From Lactuca virosa (lineage: Eukaryota; Streptophyta; Magnoliopsida; Asterales; Asteraceae): a DNA stretch of 64,000 bases. A program made the position numbers and the translations under genes. The stretch spans positions 403,951,038-404,015,037 of the forward strand of contig CAKMRJ010001112.1 in the NCBI GenBank assembly GCA_928212115.1, in the 5' to 3' direction. The notes beneath the pieces were generated by a model, which saw only the letters and a program-made list of their open reading frames with translations, was not told the DNA's origin and ran no database searches. Of the stretch, positions 38,588 to 51,257 are shown piece after piece; positions within the stretch are counted from its first letter, which is position 1, and the number at the start of each line of letters is the position of its first letter.

Positions 38588-39508
38588 GCTGCAAGACCAC
38601 AATATGGGATGAATAAAAGTGAAAGCCCTTGTTTTACAATGGACCTATGTGATAGAGAAAGAGGTAAAAACCAATATTTCACATAGTGCTTTTAATCAAT
38701 TTGCGGTTGTGAAAGGGCTATTCCCCCTTTCATTTAAGTAGGGAGGGGTTCTTTCCCCACCATTCCGACAACAACATTCGTGCTTGTCTTTATCGTCATT
38801 GTCTGTTATTCCCTTGGTGCGCTGTCATTGACGATGTAAATCTGTTCGTTCGAAAAAAAAACATGTTGATCTCTTTCCATATCCTATCCCCGGTTGTTGC
38901 CTTATCAAGATGTGCCCCTTCCTTTGACCTTTTTTTCGAGTCTAGCTACGACATACCCATTTTCACGGCTCGTAAATACCTTTTCTTTATGCTTATTTTA
39001 AAACAGAGTATTCTTTATATTGTGGAATTTGTCCCATAAAAAGTATTTACGAAGAAATGTTTTTCATTGATTATTAAAAACTTGGGATGTCATAACGGAT
39101 ACAAGAAACATAAACATAAACATAGTCATTACACGCCTCACTACATCTTTTATACTAATGGCCTACAATCTCCTCGAATCTCTCATCAGATCTAAACATC
39201 ATTATCCATGTACCTTTGGACAGTTTCATATGATACAAAGAAACTGAGTGGGTCAGGCTGGGAAGCCTGATGAGTATAAAAGGTTTTCAACCCACAAGAA
39301 TATAATTATTTTGTTTCATTATCGATTTCACATCAAACAATTAACCCGATTACCCATCCCCATTTTCTTCTAAATTCATCTCCAAGGATCTATTCTAAGA
39401 ATCACCATGCAACATCAAGTTGGCAGTACTGTTTTAGAGATTTCTCCGCTATACATGTCAGTAAGGAGTATAGTACATCATATGAACACATAGTTTATCA
39501 CCTACAGG
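38531..39508. other. Microsatellites and unassigned intergenic DNA
   Basis: (CT)n, (GT)n and (TA)n follow one another at 38529-38587. At 38615-38740 the word GTGAAAGCCC and its near-inverted GTGAAAGGGCT suggest a small decayed element. No gene was seen up to the LTR element at 39514. Confidence 0.35.
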
Positions 39509-39513
39509 TTGTG

Positions 39514-40541
39514 TGTAAGAACCTGAATCTAGAGTAAGTTGAATTTTAGTTAAAGATTGACCAGAAAGGCAATTTGGTCATTTATGAGAAAGAGATGGTA
39601 AAATGAAGTTGTAACTTCATGAAAATGGCCAAGAAGACTTTAAGTAACTTAGAAGATGTTAGACGAGTAAGATTAAGAGAAACAATGCATGAGAAGATGC
39701 ATTTATGGCCAAAAGGGTAAAACAAAAATTTTATGCTTTTTAGGCCAAGTTTGTGACTTAATTGATTAAGACCCATATTAAGTCAGTGGGAAGAGAATTA
39801 ATAGATGTGTAGAGTATGTTCCCACATTCGCGTGGATATAAAGAACATCGAAAACGGGTAAGAAACAAAGAAGATACGAAGGCTAGAAGTTGGGACAAAA
39901 ATATCCCAAAGCTGGTGTGTAATCAGCCAAGGGACTACTGTCAAGAAGTTTCCCCGACGCGGAAAACATTTAAGCGGCCTTTGAACAAGGTCAAATTGGT
40001 CTCCGCGGCACGGTGAATAGCATCTGCGGCACATAAACGCATCAGAACACAAGTTTTAACCTGTTAAGAGGTCATTCGATCCATTTTTATGGGGATATTG
40101 ACTGGGAGCTCAAAGGGGTCGATTTTGCTTCCTAAATGGTGCCAAGAGAAACTAAAGATGGTGGGTTGTTAGGATTTCTATCCTCTCCACATCAAGGTAA
40201 GATTTCTCCATTTTGGTGAAATGTTTGACTAGAGTAGATTGGTTGAATCGATCAACGTATAGCTTGATTATGATGATAATGAATGTGTTTATATGCTTTA
40301 ATCAATCCTAAATAGTGATTTCCATGGTGAAATCTATGTATGTAAAGTTAGGGTTTGAAAGTTTAACTAATGAGATGTTAATTGATGAACTAGAGTAGAT
40401 TATGATGAATTAGGCATAATGGGGTGCTTAATTCATTAATTGGATAAGATTAAGAGACATATTAAGTGGTTACGTTGCCTTTTAAGAGTCAAATGCTCTT
40501 AATATGCTAATACAAGTATTAAGAACTTGTATATATATATA

Positions 40542-40581
<40 letters not shown>

Positions 40582-40714
40582 AAATAGGTCTAAGAGCAAG
40601 AAAGATGGATCAAGATGCCTCAATGACAGAGTAGAGGAAATATGGGACAATTAATCATCACTAACTGATAAGGTGAGTTATTACTCTCTCTTTTTCTCTC
40701 TCTCTCTAGTTTAT

Positions 40715-40759
<45 letters not shown>

Positions 40760-43407
40760 GTGTGTGTGTGTGTGTGTATGTTGAAGCTTAGGGCACGAAG
40801 TGAATGTCCCCAAGTAAAGAGAATATAGATGAAGAATATGTGTAAGACATGTATCAGAGCATGTATACATATTAAGAGTATAAAAGAGGTATACATAAGA
40901 TACATGTAGTAGAGCATGTATGTATATAAGAAAATATGGGTTTAGATGAAAATGGTATTTGCTAAATACCTAAGATATAGAAGATGATTATATGTAATAT
41001 AATCATAAGAGTAAATAAGAATGTCTAACTATCATTAGTATTGTAGAATGCTATATAATACTAGAAATAGATAAAGATTAAGTACTTAATGAGTTAAGTA
41101 CTAGAAGAGAAAGGTAAGAGGTCTCTTGATGATACTTAGAGATAGATCATCCTTCAGGGACAAAATATAGTAGGTTCATTCGGAACAAGATACAAAGATT
41201 ACTACGGGAATAAGAGTTAGAAAGTTCCTTCGGGGACAAAAGTATGTTTCCTTCGGGGACAAGAGATCGAGGATTCATTCGGGAATAAACTAGAGCATGG
41301 TTCATTCGGGGATAAGAGATGGATGTTCCTACGGGGACAAAGAGTAACATTCCTTCGGGACTAGAGTATGGTTCCTACGAGAACAAGAGTAAGGTTCCTA
41401 CGAGAACAAGAGTATGGTTCCTACGGGAACAAGAGTAAGGTTCCTTCGGGGACAAGGGTATGGTTCCTTTGAGGACAAAGAGTATGATTCCTATGGGAAT
41501 AAGGTTATGCCCCTACGGGGAAAGATATAGATGATTCCCTCTGGAAATACAAGTATATGATTATTGTGAGAATCTAGAAATAGTATGGTTAGAAAAGATA
41601 AAGAAAAGTTCCTTACGAGGAACAAGATTAGAGAGTTCTTTATAAGAACTTAGATGTAACCCATGAGGGGTTAATAGTAAGGAATCTGTAAGCGATTTAA
41701 GAGTAAGAAGAAAGATTAAGGATCCATGAGGGATCACAAGAGAGAAGGGTAAGAATAGGTTAGCATGCCTGGTAAATAAAAGAGTGAGGTTTCTCCCTTA
41801 GAGTAGAGTAAGACAAGATCCCGTTAAGAGGCTAACAACAATGTAAGAGATAAAGTAAGAGAAGATCTTGTTAAGAGGCTAAGAACAGAGTAAGGTATAC
41901 AGTAAGGGAAGAGCATGTTAAGAGGATAATAGAAAAGTAAGAGAATAGCATGTTAAGAGGTTAAGAACATAGTAAGAGACAGAGTAAAAGAATAGCCTGT
42001 TAAGAGGATAATAATAGAGTAAGAGACATAGTAAGAGAAGAGTCTATTAAGAGGCTAAGAGCAGAGTAAGAGACAGAGTAAGAGAAGAACATATTAAGAG
42101 GCTAGGAGCAGGGTAAGAGACAAAGTAAGAGAAGCGCCTGCTATTAGGCTAAGAGAAGAGTATGAGAAGAGCCTGTTAAGAGGCTAAGATAAGAGTAAAA
42201 GGAAAAAGGGTTAAAAAAATAAAGATAGTGTCACACCCCCAAACCAGACGGCGGAAACGTCTGGGGTTGATGACTTCACTTGTAGTAGCACAACACATGC
42301 ATTATAGTAATCAAATTACAAACAACCATTGCATTTAAAAAGTGTAAGTATTTACATGTGTTCAATCATTGTATATTGAAACCAAAATAGTTATACAAAA
42401 GAAGAAGACAAGACTTAAAAATAGCTCCATCTTCTCAAAAGCTCGGGGAGTAACTGTCTATTGGTTCCCTGAGAATACAAGTAATTTGAAAAGAGAGTAT
42501 CAACGTAAAGTTGAGTGAGTGCATAAGTGTTTATGTTTGAAAGAATGTTTTATGTTTCTTGAATATGTAAACTGTTCCAGAAAATCCTATATTTTCTGCT
42601 GTATATGAAAAGTAGTTTTAATCACATAAAATCGTTCTGTTTGTAAACCAATGTTCTGTATTTGTATTCCTTTTGTAAAACTTGTAACTGTGAGTGTGCC
42701 TGGCTTCACCAACTGTAATGTAACACTGTAAATTGTATCTTGTAAAACTAGTACTTTGAAAATGTACTTATGTTTAGTTAATTATACACTAACGTATTGT
42801 TAATATCTTTTTTTTGAGTTATTATAACCATACTGACTAGATGGCCTGACCCAACGCTATGAATGCGTTAAAACTGTTGATAACAACTGTCACTCGTAGG
42901 TGTGTATGCCTGACTGTAGCTAGCAGTCTGAGTGCGGGGTTGTCAATCCCAATATAGATCTATACACACATTGTTTCGATCCCCGACTGGAGATTCTGGT
43001 TATAATGTCAGGATTTTAACTATGTTGTTTAAATGAATTAAACAACCTGTATCAAATGACTCATAAAAAACATATAAACGTTACATGTATAATAGTTATG
43101 AAAACCCAATCATTCTGAAATAAATGATTGACAGTATGTTCTTGAATTAGTATTCTTAACATGTATATGAAAGATGTATATTCTTGATTAGTTTTGAATT
43201 TAACCTTTGTTCTTGTAAAACAATGTACTTTAGTATACTTGAATCGTGAATTAATGTTCTGTGAATTATAAATTATACCTATTATAATTTATATGTACTT
43301 TCTGAATTAATACTGAGTATTCATGAATGCAACCCCTTGCTCAACATGTTACAAAGGGTATTTGAACTGAATGAAATAGCTTTTATATGTATATACATAT
43401 ACATATA

Positions 43408-43457
<50 letters not shown>

Positions 43458-43560
43458 GTAAAATTTAAATGACACTTGGACAAATAACCGATACTTATAA
43501 TCCCACATCCAAACAAGGAAAAGGAACTAAAGTGGGTTATCAGTCCTAAGCCTTTTAAAT

Positions 43561-43599
<39 letters not shown>

Positions 43600-45138
43600 T
43601 ATATATAATGATTTCTGGGGAAAACATAAGTTTATAAAAACATTTAAAAGAAATTTAATATTTTGAAATACTTTTGGTGACTTAATGTCATTTTAACACG
43701 ATCTTTGAAAACCAATTGAATTGATGATAACTGAAATCCATTTTGATAAGATATTTGAAACCTTTTGTTTATAACACAAAATCTTTGTGTTAGACTTGTA
43801 TTATCCCCCTTAAAATAGTGAAAACTATGAAAATACGGGGGTATGAACTCACCTGTAGTGAGTGATTCGAATGTAAGATCGATATAGGATGCTAAGTGTC
43901 AAGTGATGTCTCGAGCACAAATGGATCCTATTAAGCATATAATGACACATATATGGATATAATTAGTGTATATAACAACTAATCTTGCTAGGGAACAACC
44001 TTAGGGACTAGGAAACACTTGGAATGAAGTGTTACAATCACATATGATTGTTCTAAAGGTGTTCACGGCCACACATGAGTGTGTTTACGGCCTAGATGAG
44101 TTCACGACCAATGTGTTCACGGCCATGGGTGTTCACGATCATTGATGTTCACAGCCCATGAAGATCATGAGAAGGGTTTACGGCCAAAGGAGAAGTTATG
44201 GCCGTAAACTCTTGGTGTTCAAGCTAAAATGGTTGATTCTTGGACGTATTTCAAGAGCTTATAATGAATATTAAGTACATGGAAAGGATACTTACGATTT
44301 GGAAGCTTGAAGGGTTGATCACGGCCCAAAGAAACTAGTGTGTGTTCTTGGTGTTCTTGGTGATCTAACCCAAAAGAGATGAGTTCACGGTTGAAATCAA
44401 GGGGTTTTACTAGACCAAGAAGGATATCAACTAATAAATGGAAGAATCACTTACAAAATTGACGGGAAACGGAAGTGTTCTTGATGATACTTGAGAGAGA
44501 ATTTGAGTGTTCTTGAGTTGGAAGTGTGAGAAGTGAAGGAAAAATGAAGGAATATCATACATATGAAAGGAGTTCACGGCCAGCCAAGAGATTACGACCG
44601 TAAACTCCAAGTGTTGGAGTTTTTCGGCTTAAATGTTGCACAATGAACTCTAGAAGATACTTCCTAACACCTATTCCTTGAATGTACTAGGCTTAGAACA
44701 CTCAAACAGACCCTTAACAATGCTAGAAGAAAGCAGAAACAAGTCTGACTTTTTATTGAATTGAATGGCTTTACAAGATAGAAATTTCGGGTTGTTACAG
44801 ATAGAGTATGAGAAAGAGAAGGAAAGAAATATAAGAAAGGAGAGAATAATAACTCACCAGACACATTGGGTCTAACGTTGCATAGATTTTATGTTTTGCA
44901 GGTTGAGGTTGTAGCAGTTGTTGTACCATAAGAGAAGTCAGGAGCACAAGGACAAGATTTAGATAGTAGGTTGCTATTAATGTAAATCCGTGTTGTTCAT
45001 TTTATATGTAAAGATTTTACGGTGCACCCATGATTTGTCCTGCGAAGTAAAAGGTTTTAATTATTTTAGAATTCCGCACTTATAAGAAAACTCCGATATT
45101 TACCATAGAATAGATGTATAGAAATCCGGTTCATTATA
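39514..45138 (+). repeat. Left LTR of the deleted element (interrupted)
   Basis: 5,625 bp as found, about 3.05 kb after discounting the solo LTR at 42229-44799 and its target duplication. It contains (TA)n tracts at 40533-40573 and 40719-40757. A minisatellite of about 21 bp (GGTTCCTTCGGGGACAAG) runs over 41150-41560. A purine-rich array of AAGAGGCTAAGA / CAGAGTAAGAGA units runs over about 41780-42200. It ends CATTATA, one substitution pattern away from the CGTTACA end of the right LTR. Confidence 0.8.
42229..44799 (-). mobile_element. Solo LTR of family A, inverted, 2,571 bp
   Basis: The plus strand begins TGTCACACCCCC and ends CGGGTTGTTACA, the reverse complement of the LTR at 17263-19861. 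The target duplication is GATAG (42224-42228 and 44800-44804). The sister LTR near 47085 reads AAAGATAGAGTATG with a single GATAG, which is the unoccupied site. It contains GTTCACGGCC / GGCCGTAAAC motifs (44060-44240 and 44575-44605) and (TA)n at 43387-43455 and 43564-43611. Confidence 0.9.
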
Positions 45139-45140
45139 GT

Positions 45141-45153
45141 TGGTATCAGAGCA
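45141..45153 (+). other. Primer-binding site, initiator tRNA-Met type
   Basis: TGGTATCAGAGCA lies two bases after the left LTR. It matches the usual plant retrotransposon primer site complementary to the 3' end of initiator tRNA-Met, and it sets the element's plus orientation. Confidence 0.85.
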
Positions 45154-45642
45154 ATAGTTTGAGTGAATTAGGTTTAGGTGTAGCCATTCCTAGTCTTAAA
45201 TTGTTGAAGATAGATGAAAATAGGAGATTAAGAGCTGGTTTTGGGATACACTATGCTAGAAGATATTGGTACACGGTTGAAGACAAGTGAAGATAAGGAA
45301 CCTGAACAATTAAAGAGTAATAGATTGACCGACCTTGATGGTTTGTGTCTAGAATGTAAAGAAAGAAAGGCCATTTTTCAAAGTCACAAGTATGGACTCT
45401 CTAGTGAAAGAGATGCCAAGAGTATGTAAAAGAATGATACCTCAGTATCATAAAAGAAAAATGTAATAAAAAAGATGTGTGCTAGTAGATGGAAAAAGAT
45501 AGAGTATGTGTCCTAAAGAAGAAAAGATAGTAGAGACAGAGAAAAGAGGGATAGAAAAGATAAAGACATAAATGGGGACATTAAATTGTAAGAGGGTTGG
45601 TAAACCCAAGAAAAGAAATGAAAGATAAAGTGAGTTAATGAA
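45154..45642 (+). other. Residual interior of the deleted LTR element
   Basis: Leader-like, purine-rich DNA with a 62-codon open frame (45241-45429) that I do not recognise. There is no protease, RT or integrase motif. It passes into truncated right-LTR sequence around 45640, where both LTRs have a GT-repeat, a likely deletion junction. Confidence 0.5.
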
Positions 45643-47419
45643 AGATAGTGTGTGTGTATATGTATGTTGAAGCTTGGGGCACTAGGTGAATATCCCCAAG
45701 TAAAGAGATGAAGATAAATGAAGAATATGTGTGTAAGACATGTATTAGAGCATGTACATATATTAAGAGTATGAAAAATGTATACATAAGATAGATGTAG
45801 TAGAGCATGCATATATACAAGAAAATGTGGGTTTAGATGAAAAGGGTATTTGCTAAATACCTAAGATATATAAGTTGATTATATGTAATATAATCACAAG
45901 AGTAAGTAAGAATGTATAGATGTCATTAGTATTGTAGAATGCTATATGATACTAGACATAGATAAAGATTAAGTATTTAATGAGTTAAGTACTAGAAGAT
46001 AAAGATAAGAGGTCTCTTTATGAGACTTAGAGATAGATGTTCCTTCAGGGAAAAAAGATAGATGGTTCCTTCGGGGACAAGATATAGAATATTACTAAGA
46101 GAATAAGAATTAGAAGGTTCCTTCGGGGACAAGAGTATGGTTCCTTCGGGGACACGAGTATAGTTCCTTCGGGGACAAGAGAGAGAGAGGATTCATTAGG
46201 GAATAGAGTAGAACATGGTTCCTTTGGGGATAAGATATGGATGTTCCTACAGGGACAAAGAGTAAGATTCCTTCAGGAATAGAGTATGGTTCCTACGGGA
46301 ACAAGAGTAAGGTTCCTTCGGGGACAAGAATATGGTTCCTTCGGGAAAAGAAGTATGTTTCCTGTGGGAATAAGGTTATGTACCTACGGGGAAAGAGATA
46401 GATGATTCCCTCTGGGAATAAAAGTAGATGATTCTTGTGAGAATCTAGAAAGAGTATGGTTAGAAAAGATAGGGAACATTTCATTGCGAGGAACAAGATT
46501 AAAGAGTTATTTGTAAGAAATTAGATGTAACCTACGAGGGGTTAAGAGTAATGAATCCATGAGGGATTCAAGAGTAAGGATAAAGATTAAGGATCCACGA
46601 GGGATCACAAAAAAGAGGAGTAAGAGTGGGTTAGCGTGTCCAGTAAAGAAAAGAGGGAGGTTTCTCCCTTAGAGTAGAGTAAGACAAGAGCCTTTTAAGA
46701 GGCTATGAACAGAGTAAGAGATAGAGTAGGAGAAGAGCCTATTAAGAGGCTAAGAACAGAGTAAGAGACAAAGTAAGAGAAGAGCTTGTTAAGAGGCTAA
46801 CAGCAGAGTAAGAAAATAACATGTTAAGAGGATAAGAACAGAGTAAGGGACAAAGTAAGAGAAGAGCCTATTAAGAGGCTAAGAAATGAGTAAGAGACAG
46901 AGTAAGAGAAGAGCATGTTAAGAGGCTAAGATCAGAGTAAGAGAAGAGCTTGTTAAGAGGCTAAGAGCAGGGTAAGAGACAAAGTAAGAGAAGAGACTGT
47001 TAAGAGGCTAAGAGAAGAGTATGAGAAGAGCCTGTTAAGATGCTAAGATAAGAGTAAAAGGAAAAGGGCTTAAAGAAGAAAGATAGAGTATGAAAAAGAG
47101 AAGGAAAGAAAGATAAGAAAATATACCAGAATAACTCAACAGACACATTGTGTCTAATGTTGTATAGATTTTATGTTTTGCAGGTTCAGGTTGTAGCACC
47201 CGTTGTACCAGATGAGAAGTCAGGAGCACAAGGACAAGATTTAGATAGTAGGTTGCTATTAATGTAAATCTTTGTTGTTCATTTTTATGTAAATATTTTA
47301 TTATACACCCGTGATTTTTCCTGGGAAGTAAAAGGTTTTAATTGTTTTAGAATTCCGCACTTGTAAGAAAACTCTGATATTTCCGATAGAATATATGTAT
47401 AGAAATCTAGGTCGTTACA
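45643..47419 (+). repeat. Right LTR of the deleted element, 5'-truncated
   Basis: It aligns with the left LTR from the GTGTGTATGTTGAAGCTT block (40765 in the left copy) to the end. The same GGTTCCTTCGGGGACAAG minisatellite (46040-46400) and purine-rich array (46680-47060) are present with different unit numbers. It has no nested insertion. Confidence 0.75.
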
Positions 47420-47424
47420 TTGTG

Positions 47425-48939
47425 AATCTACCTGTGTTCCATTGGACTGTGTAGAATTGTCCATTGTCGTCATTTATACTCTGCTAGATGACTACATCAT
47501 TAGTACAATAGTACTATGAAAGTCGTGGCCTATTATCATCATTTTTATCACCCATCACCAATCGCCCTCATCACCTATCATCTTTCATTACTCATCACTA
47601 CCCAATATTATAAGTATAAAAATACATATGCGGTAGAAATCATTTAAAGATCATCTTATATTATTTTATCTAACACATAAGATACTAATCATAGATAATA
47701 AGAAAATATATCATTTATCTAAATACTACATATCTATGTGTAAGATGAAAGTAACTATGCACTCACTTGATAAAGTGGATGACTTGAAATTTGAGCAGCG
47801 CGTCACCTTAGCACTTGACTTTTCCTTTGATATGATCTAGGTTTAATTATCACTAAGTCTTAGTCTAATATTACTCATGACTACTGATAGTCTAGATTCC
47901 TCAACAATCCCAATGTTTACATCAAGATCGATTAAGGAGCAACTGTGTAAGATCATATCGGAGGTAGGGTCCGTTTGGTATATAGAGTATACTGTTTAGA
48001 AATCTCACTTTAAACACCTCACTAAATCTAGCATAAACATCACCCCCATAAGTAGATCAATCAATAATATGACATGGAATCATTGATAAATCTTATTTAT
48101 AAATTCATAGCAACAACTATTAATATAAATATAATTTACACTGGAAGCAATATAAGTGTAGCTTAACTCACAGAGATTTTACTGACAAAAGTCCGAAAAT
48201 TGCATTGTCAGAATTCTGACCCGATAGCTTCTATTTGTCGGGCCTAGATACCCTGGAGCTTTGCCAAAATACCCTGAATACTAACAATTTTGGAATTATA
48301 ACTTAGAGGTTTGCAGAGAGAGTTGTTGAAGTTGTGGATAAATGAATGGGGCTGAAGGGGATTTTATAGGGCGAAAATTGTAGAATCGCGCCACGCCCAG
48401 ACCAGGAGTGCGTCTTGCCCTGGCTCTGGTCTACCTCCCTCCTTGCGATACATGGAAGTTGCATAGTGGATCGATGTGGCCCCCTTCTAGAAGAGTGTGT
48501 CGCATCAATGAGAAAATTTTAAAAATTCATATCTTCTTCATACGAACTCCTTTTTTGACGTTCTTTATATACATGCGTGGCTATCGACGATATCTACAAC
48601 TTTCATTTATACTAAGGACGGCTAATTCTCAATTAATTTTTAAAGTTATATTTTTAGTAGTCTTAGAATGTTAAAGTCTGTATAAAAATTATAAATTTTT
48701 CGTATGACATCCGTTCTCGACTGTCTTTATATTGACAGACTCCTATTCACGAGATCTTTGATTTTCGTTTAAACTATTTTGCCTAACAATCGATCGATTT
48801 TAAATTTGGTTTCTGTGTCGCACACTGCTATGTTGAGACTTTGAAAATCATAACTTCTTCGTACGAAGTCAGATTTAGACGTTCTCTATATGCACATGCT
48901 CTCTTTTACGATTACTACAACTTCCGTTTAGATTACTTA
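47425..48939 (-). mobile_element. Fragment of a gypsy-type LTR with about 160-bp repeats
   Basis: It shares CTTCTTCATACGAACTCC and GACGTTCTTTATAT words with the LTR at 24518-26164, in the same orientation. Three diverged units starting near 48530, 48690 and 48850 repeat a module of drug-like regularity: CTTC-TTCGTACGA, then GACGTTCT, then CTACAACTTCC. The left part is truncated by the 39514-47419 element and the right by the gypsy element at 48940. Confidence 0.45.
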
Positions 48940-50068
48940 TGTAACATCCCAAAATTTACGACCAAAATTTCATTTTTAATATAATAATTATAAAACCACT
49001 TGTATGAGAACAACCATAGTATCAACTCATATCCAAACCAAAGTATCAATAGTCAAAACATGTCATGATAAAACAACATCAGAGTATAACTCCCAAGGAT
49101 CTCGTGTGTGGAAAATGTAGTGTGATGCGCTGCGATCATGCCGACTCCTTTCCCTTCGAAGAGGAAGTACCTGAAACCAAAACTGTAAACCGTAAACACA
49201 AAGCTTAGTGAGTTCCCCCATCATACCACATACCATACAATAACATACTGCTAAGCATATCCAGGTGTTGGCCTACCCCTTCGGTCTCTTTCAACCGGTA
49301 ACTGCCTAGCATATCAGGGTGCTGGACTATCCCTTCAGTCTCTTTCAAGTGGTAACGGGGACTATTTCAACCCTATCACTACCGCATATCATCCTAGTAC
49401 ATAAACACATAAGTCACATATGCCTAGCATATCTGGGTGCTGGCCTACTCCTTCGGTCCTTTCGACCGGTAACGGGGTCTATCCCACCCCTCCTACCACT
49501 ATCACATAATATCATAACATACTAGCACACAAAGCATAAAAGATAGTGGCATACCAGACAATTATCACAAAGACAATCATCTCTACTATAATCAACTACT
49601 AGTGGGCCGACATTGGTGCCTTCGACCCACTTCTACTGGAAGGTAACTCACCTCAAATGTTGTAAAGTAGCTGAACGGTCATCGGCTCTGAAATCAACCC
49701 CTCTAAAACTCCTACACATAAAATATATCCTTTAATTACCCTTTTCATGCTCATAACCCCTTAAGGGTCAACTTTGGTCAAAGTCAAAGTCAAAGCAACA
49801 CCCTGGTCAAAGTCAATACTCTGGTTTGACTCAACTTGCCAAGTTTGCCCATCAACTCGCCGAGTTCCATAAATCATAAAACCCTGAAATCGCGATCCAA
49901 CTCGTCGAGTTCTTTCACGAACTCGTCGAGTTCCTCCTATCAATAGAATCGGGGCTTTCCAACCCAACTCATCGAGTCCGTCCTTGAACTCGTCGAGTCC
50001 TTCCTTTTACAGAATCGGGACATTTCGACCCAACTCGTCGAGTTCCTTTATGAACTCGTCGAGTTCTT

Positions 50069-50226
50069 CAGTCTGTTAATCTTTCTTAATGCATTAAGCC
50101 ATTATTCTTCGAATCTAAGTCCCATATTCCAGATATGAGTCGAATAACAGTCTGTTAATCTTTCTTAATGCATTAAGCCATTATTCTTCGAATCTAAGTC
50201 CCATATTCCAGATATGAGTCGAATAA
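50069..50226. repeat. 79-bp perfect-looking tandem duplication inside the gypsy LTR
   Basis: Two adjacent units (50069-50147 and 50148-50226), each starting CAGTCTGTTAATC and ending GTCGAATAA, show no visible difference. The duplication must be recent relative to the decay of the coding region. Confidence 0.85.
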
Positions 50227-50516
50227 ACATCTAGGAGGGTAAAGTTTCCAACTTTACCCACTAAAACCCCTCGTAGAAGAAAAAAGCTCTAACCCTAACT
50301 CAAAATGGCTTAGATCCAACTTCAAAAGCCATCAAAACTTCAAGGTAAGCCAAAGGGTCATAAATCTGGACTCAAGGGACAGTATGGGCACGTAAAGTTC
50401 CTATCTTTACTTGCATGCATCCATAAGTTGCATGGGGCTCCCATGGCCACAAAGTTGGCACCTTTATGCCATGGAGTCCCCAAAAGACCCTAGATCTGAA
50501 GGGTTTGCCCATAAAG

Positions 50517-51257
50517 TGTTTGGATTAGTGTCTAAGTCCAAAACTATAATTGGTATGTACTTGACCCGACCCGGCATGGTCCATTTGGGTTGCACTTCAC
50601 CGGGACAATTTGTATGGATAGACTTATGAGAAAAGGATATTTATGATTTATTAATATGTTATAAGTTCTAGTATATTAATATGAAATCATATTATTTAAT
50701 TAGTATTGATCAAGAATTAATTTGGAATTAATTTAGTGATCAAAAGAGACTAGTTAAATATGGACTCATATAGTATGGGCTAATGTATTTAGGATGGGCT
50801 AAGCCTACATGGAAGTGCATGGGGAGCTTTTAACCCATGGATCCTAAGTAATGTGGAAAGTCATGGGTATTAGGGTTTACCCTAATCTTGCATACTATAA
50901 AGGAGTCCTTGGCTCATAAAATTGGGACTAAGGTGTGTGTAAGAAGCTTGGCCAATTTTGTGAAGCAGCTCTCTCTCTCTCTCTCTCTCTCAAGTCTTCC
51001 AAGTTGTTGATGGTGATTTGTGATTCCACTTGAGGCATTCACATATTGGTGCTAGGCTCTTTAAAGCTCCAAGTAATCAACTACAAGAAAAGGTATGTAT
51101 TCATCTACTTTTTGTTATGCAAATACAATGATTATATGCTAGTTAGGGTAATACCTTGGAAACTTCAAGTTTGCATGTATAATAGAGAAAACATAGATCC
51201 AAGGTATTTAGGGTTGCATGAACACCTTAGGAGTGTTAGAATGCTCAAAGCCCATCA
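50517..51257 (+). mobile_element. Copia solo LTR, 741 bp
   Basis: It starts TGTTTGGATTAG and ends AAAGCCCATCA, and is clearly related to the LTRs of the copia element at 56065-63629 (TATGTACTTGACCCG, AGTATTGATCAAGAATTAA). Flanks TAAAG (50512-50516) and CAAAG (51258-51262) form a target duplication with one mismatch. It has a (CT)n tract at about 50969-50991. Confidence 0.75.

Larger units (their letters stand above)
39514..47419 (+). mobile_element. LTR retrotransposon with deleted interior
   Basis: It begins TGTAAGAACCTG and ends TAGGTCGTTACA, with target duplication TTGTG at 39509-39513 and 47420-47424. The left LTR is followed immediately by a primer-binding site, which sets the plus orientation. 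Only about 0.5 kb of interior remains, with no recognisable gag or pol. The right LTR lacks roughly its first 1.1-1.2 kb. Both LTRs share long internal repeat arrays. Because coding sequence is gone, the superfamily cannot be named. Confidence 0.8.

Noticed and set aside
41150..41560. Regular short repeats resembling a CRISPR array
   Set aside because: Direct tandem minisatellite without unique spacers, repeated in the sister LTR, in a plant genome.
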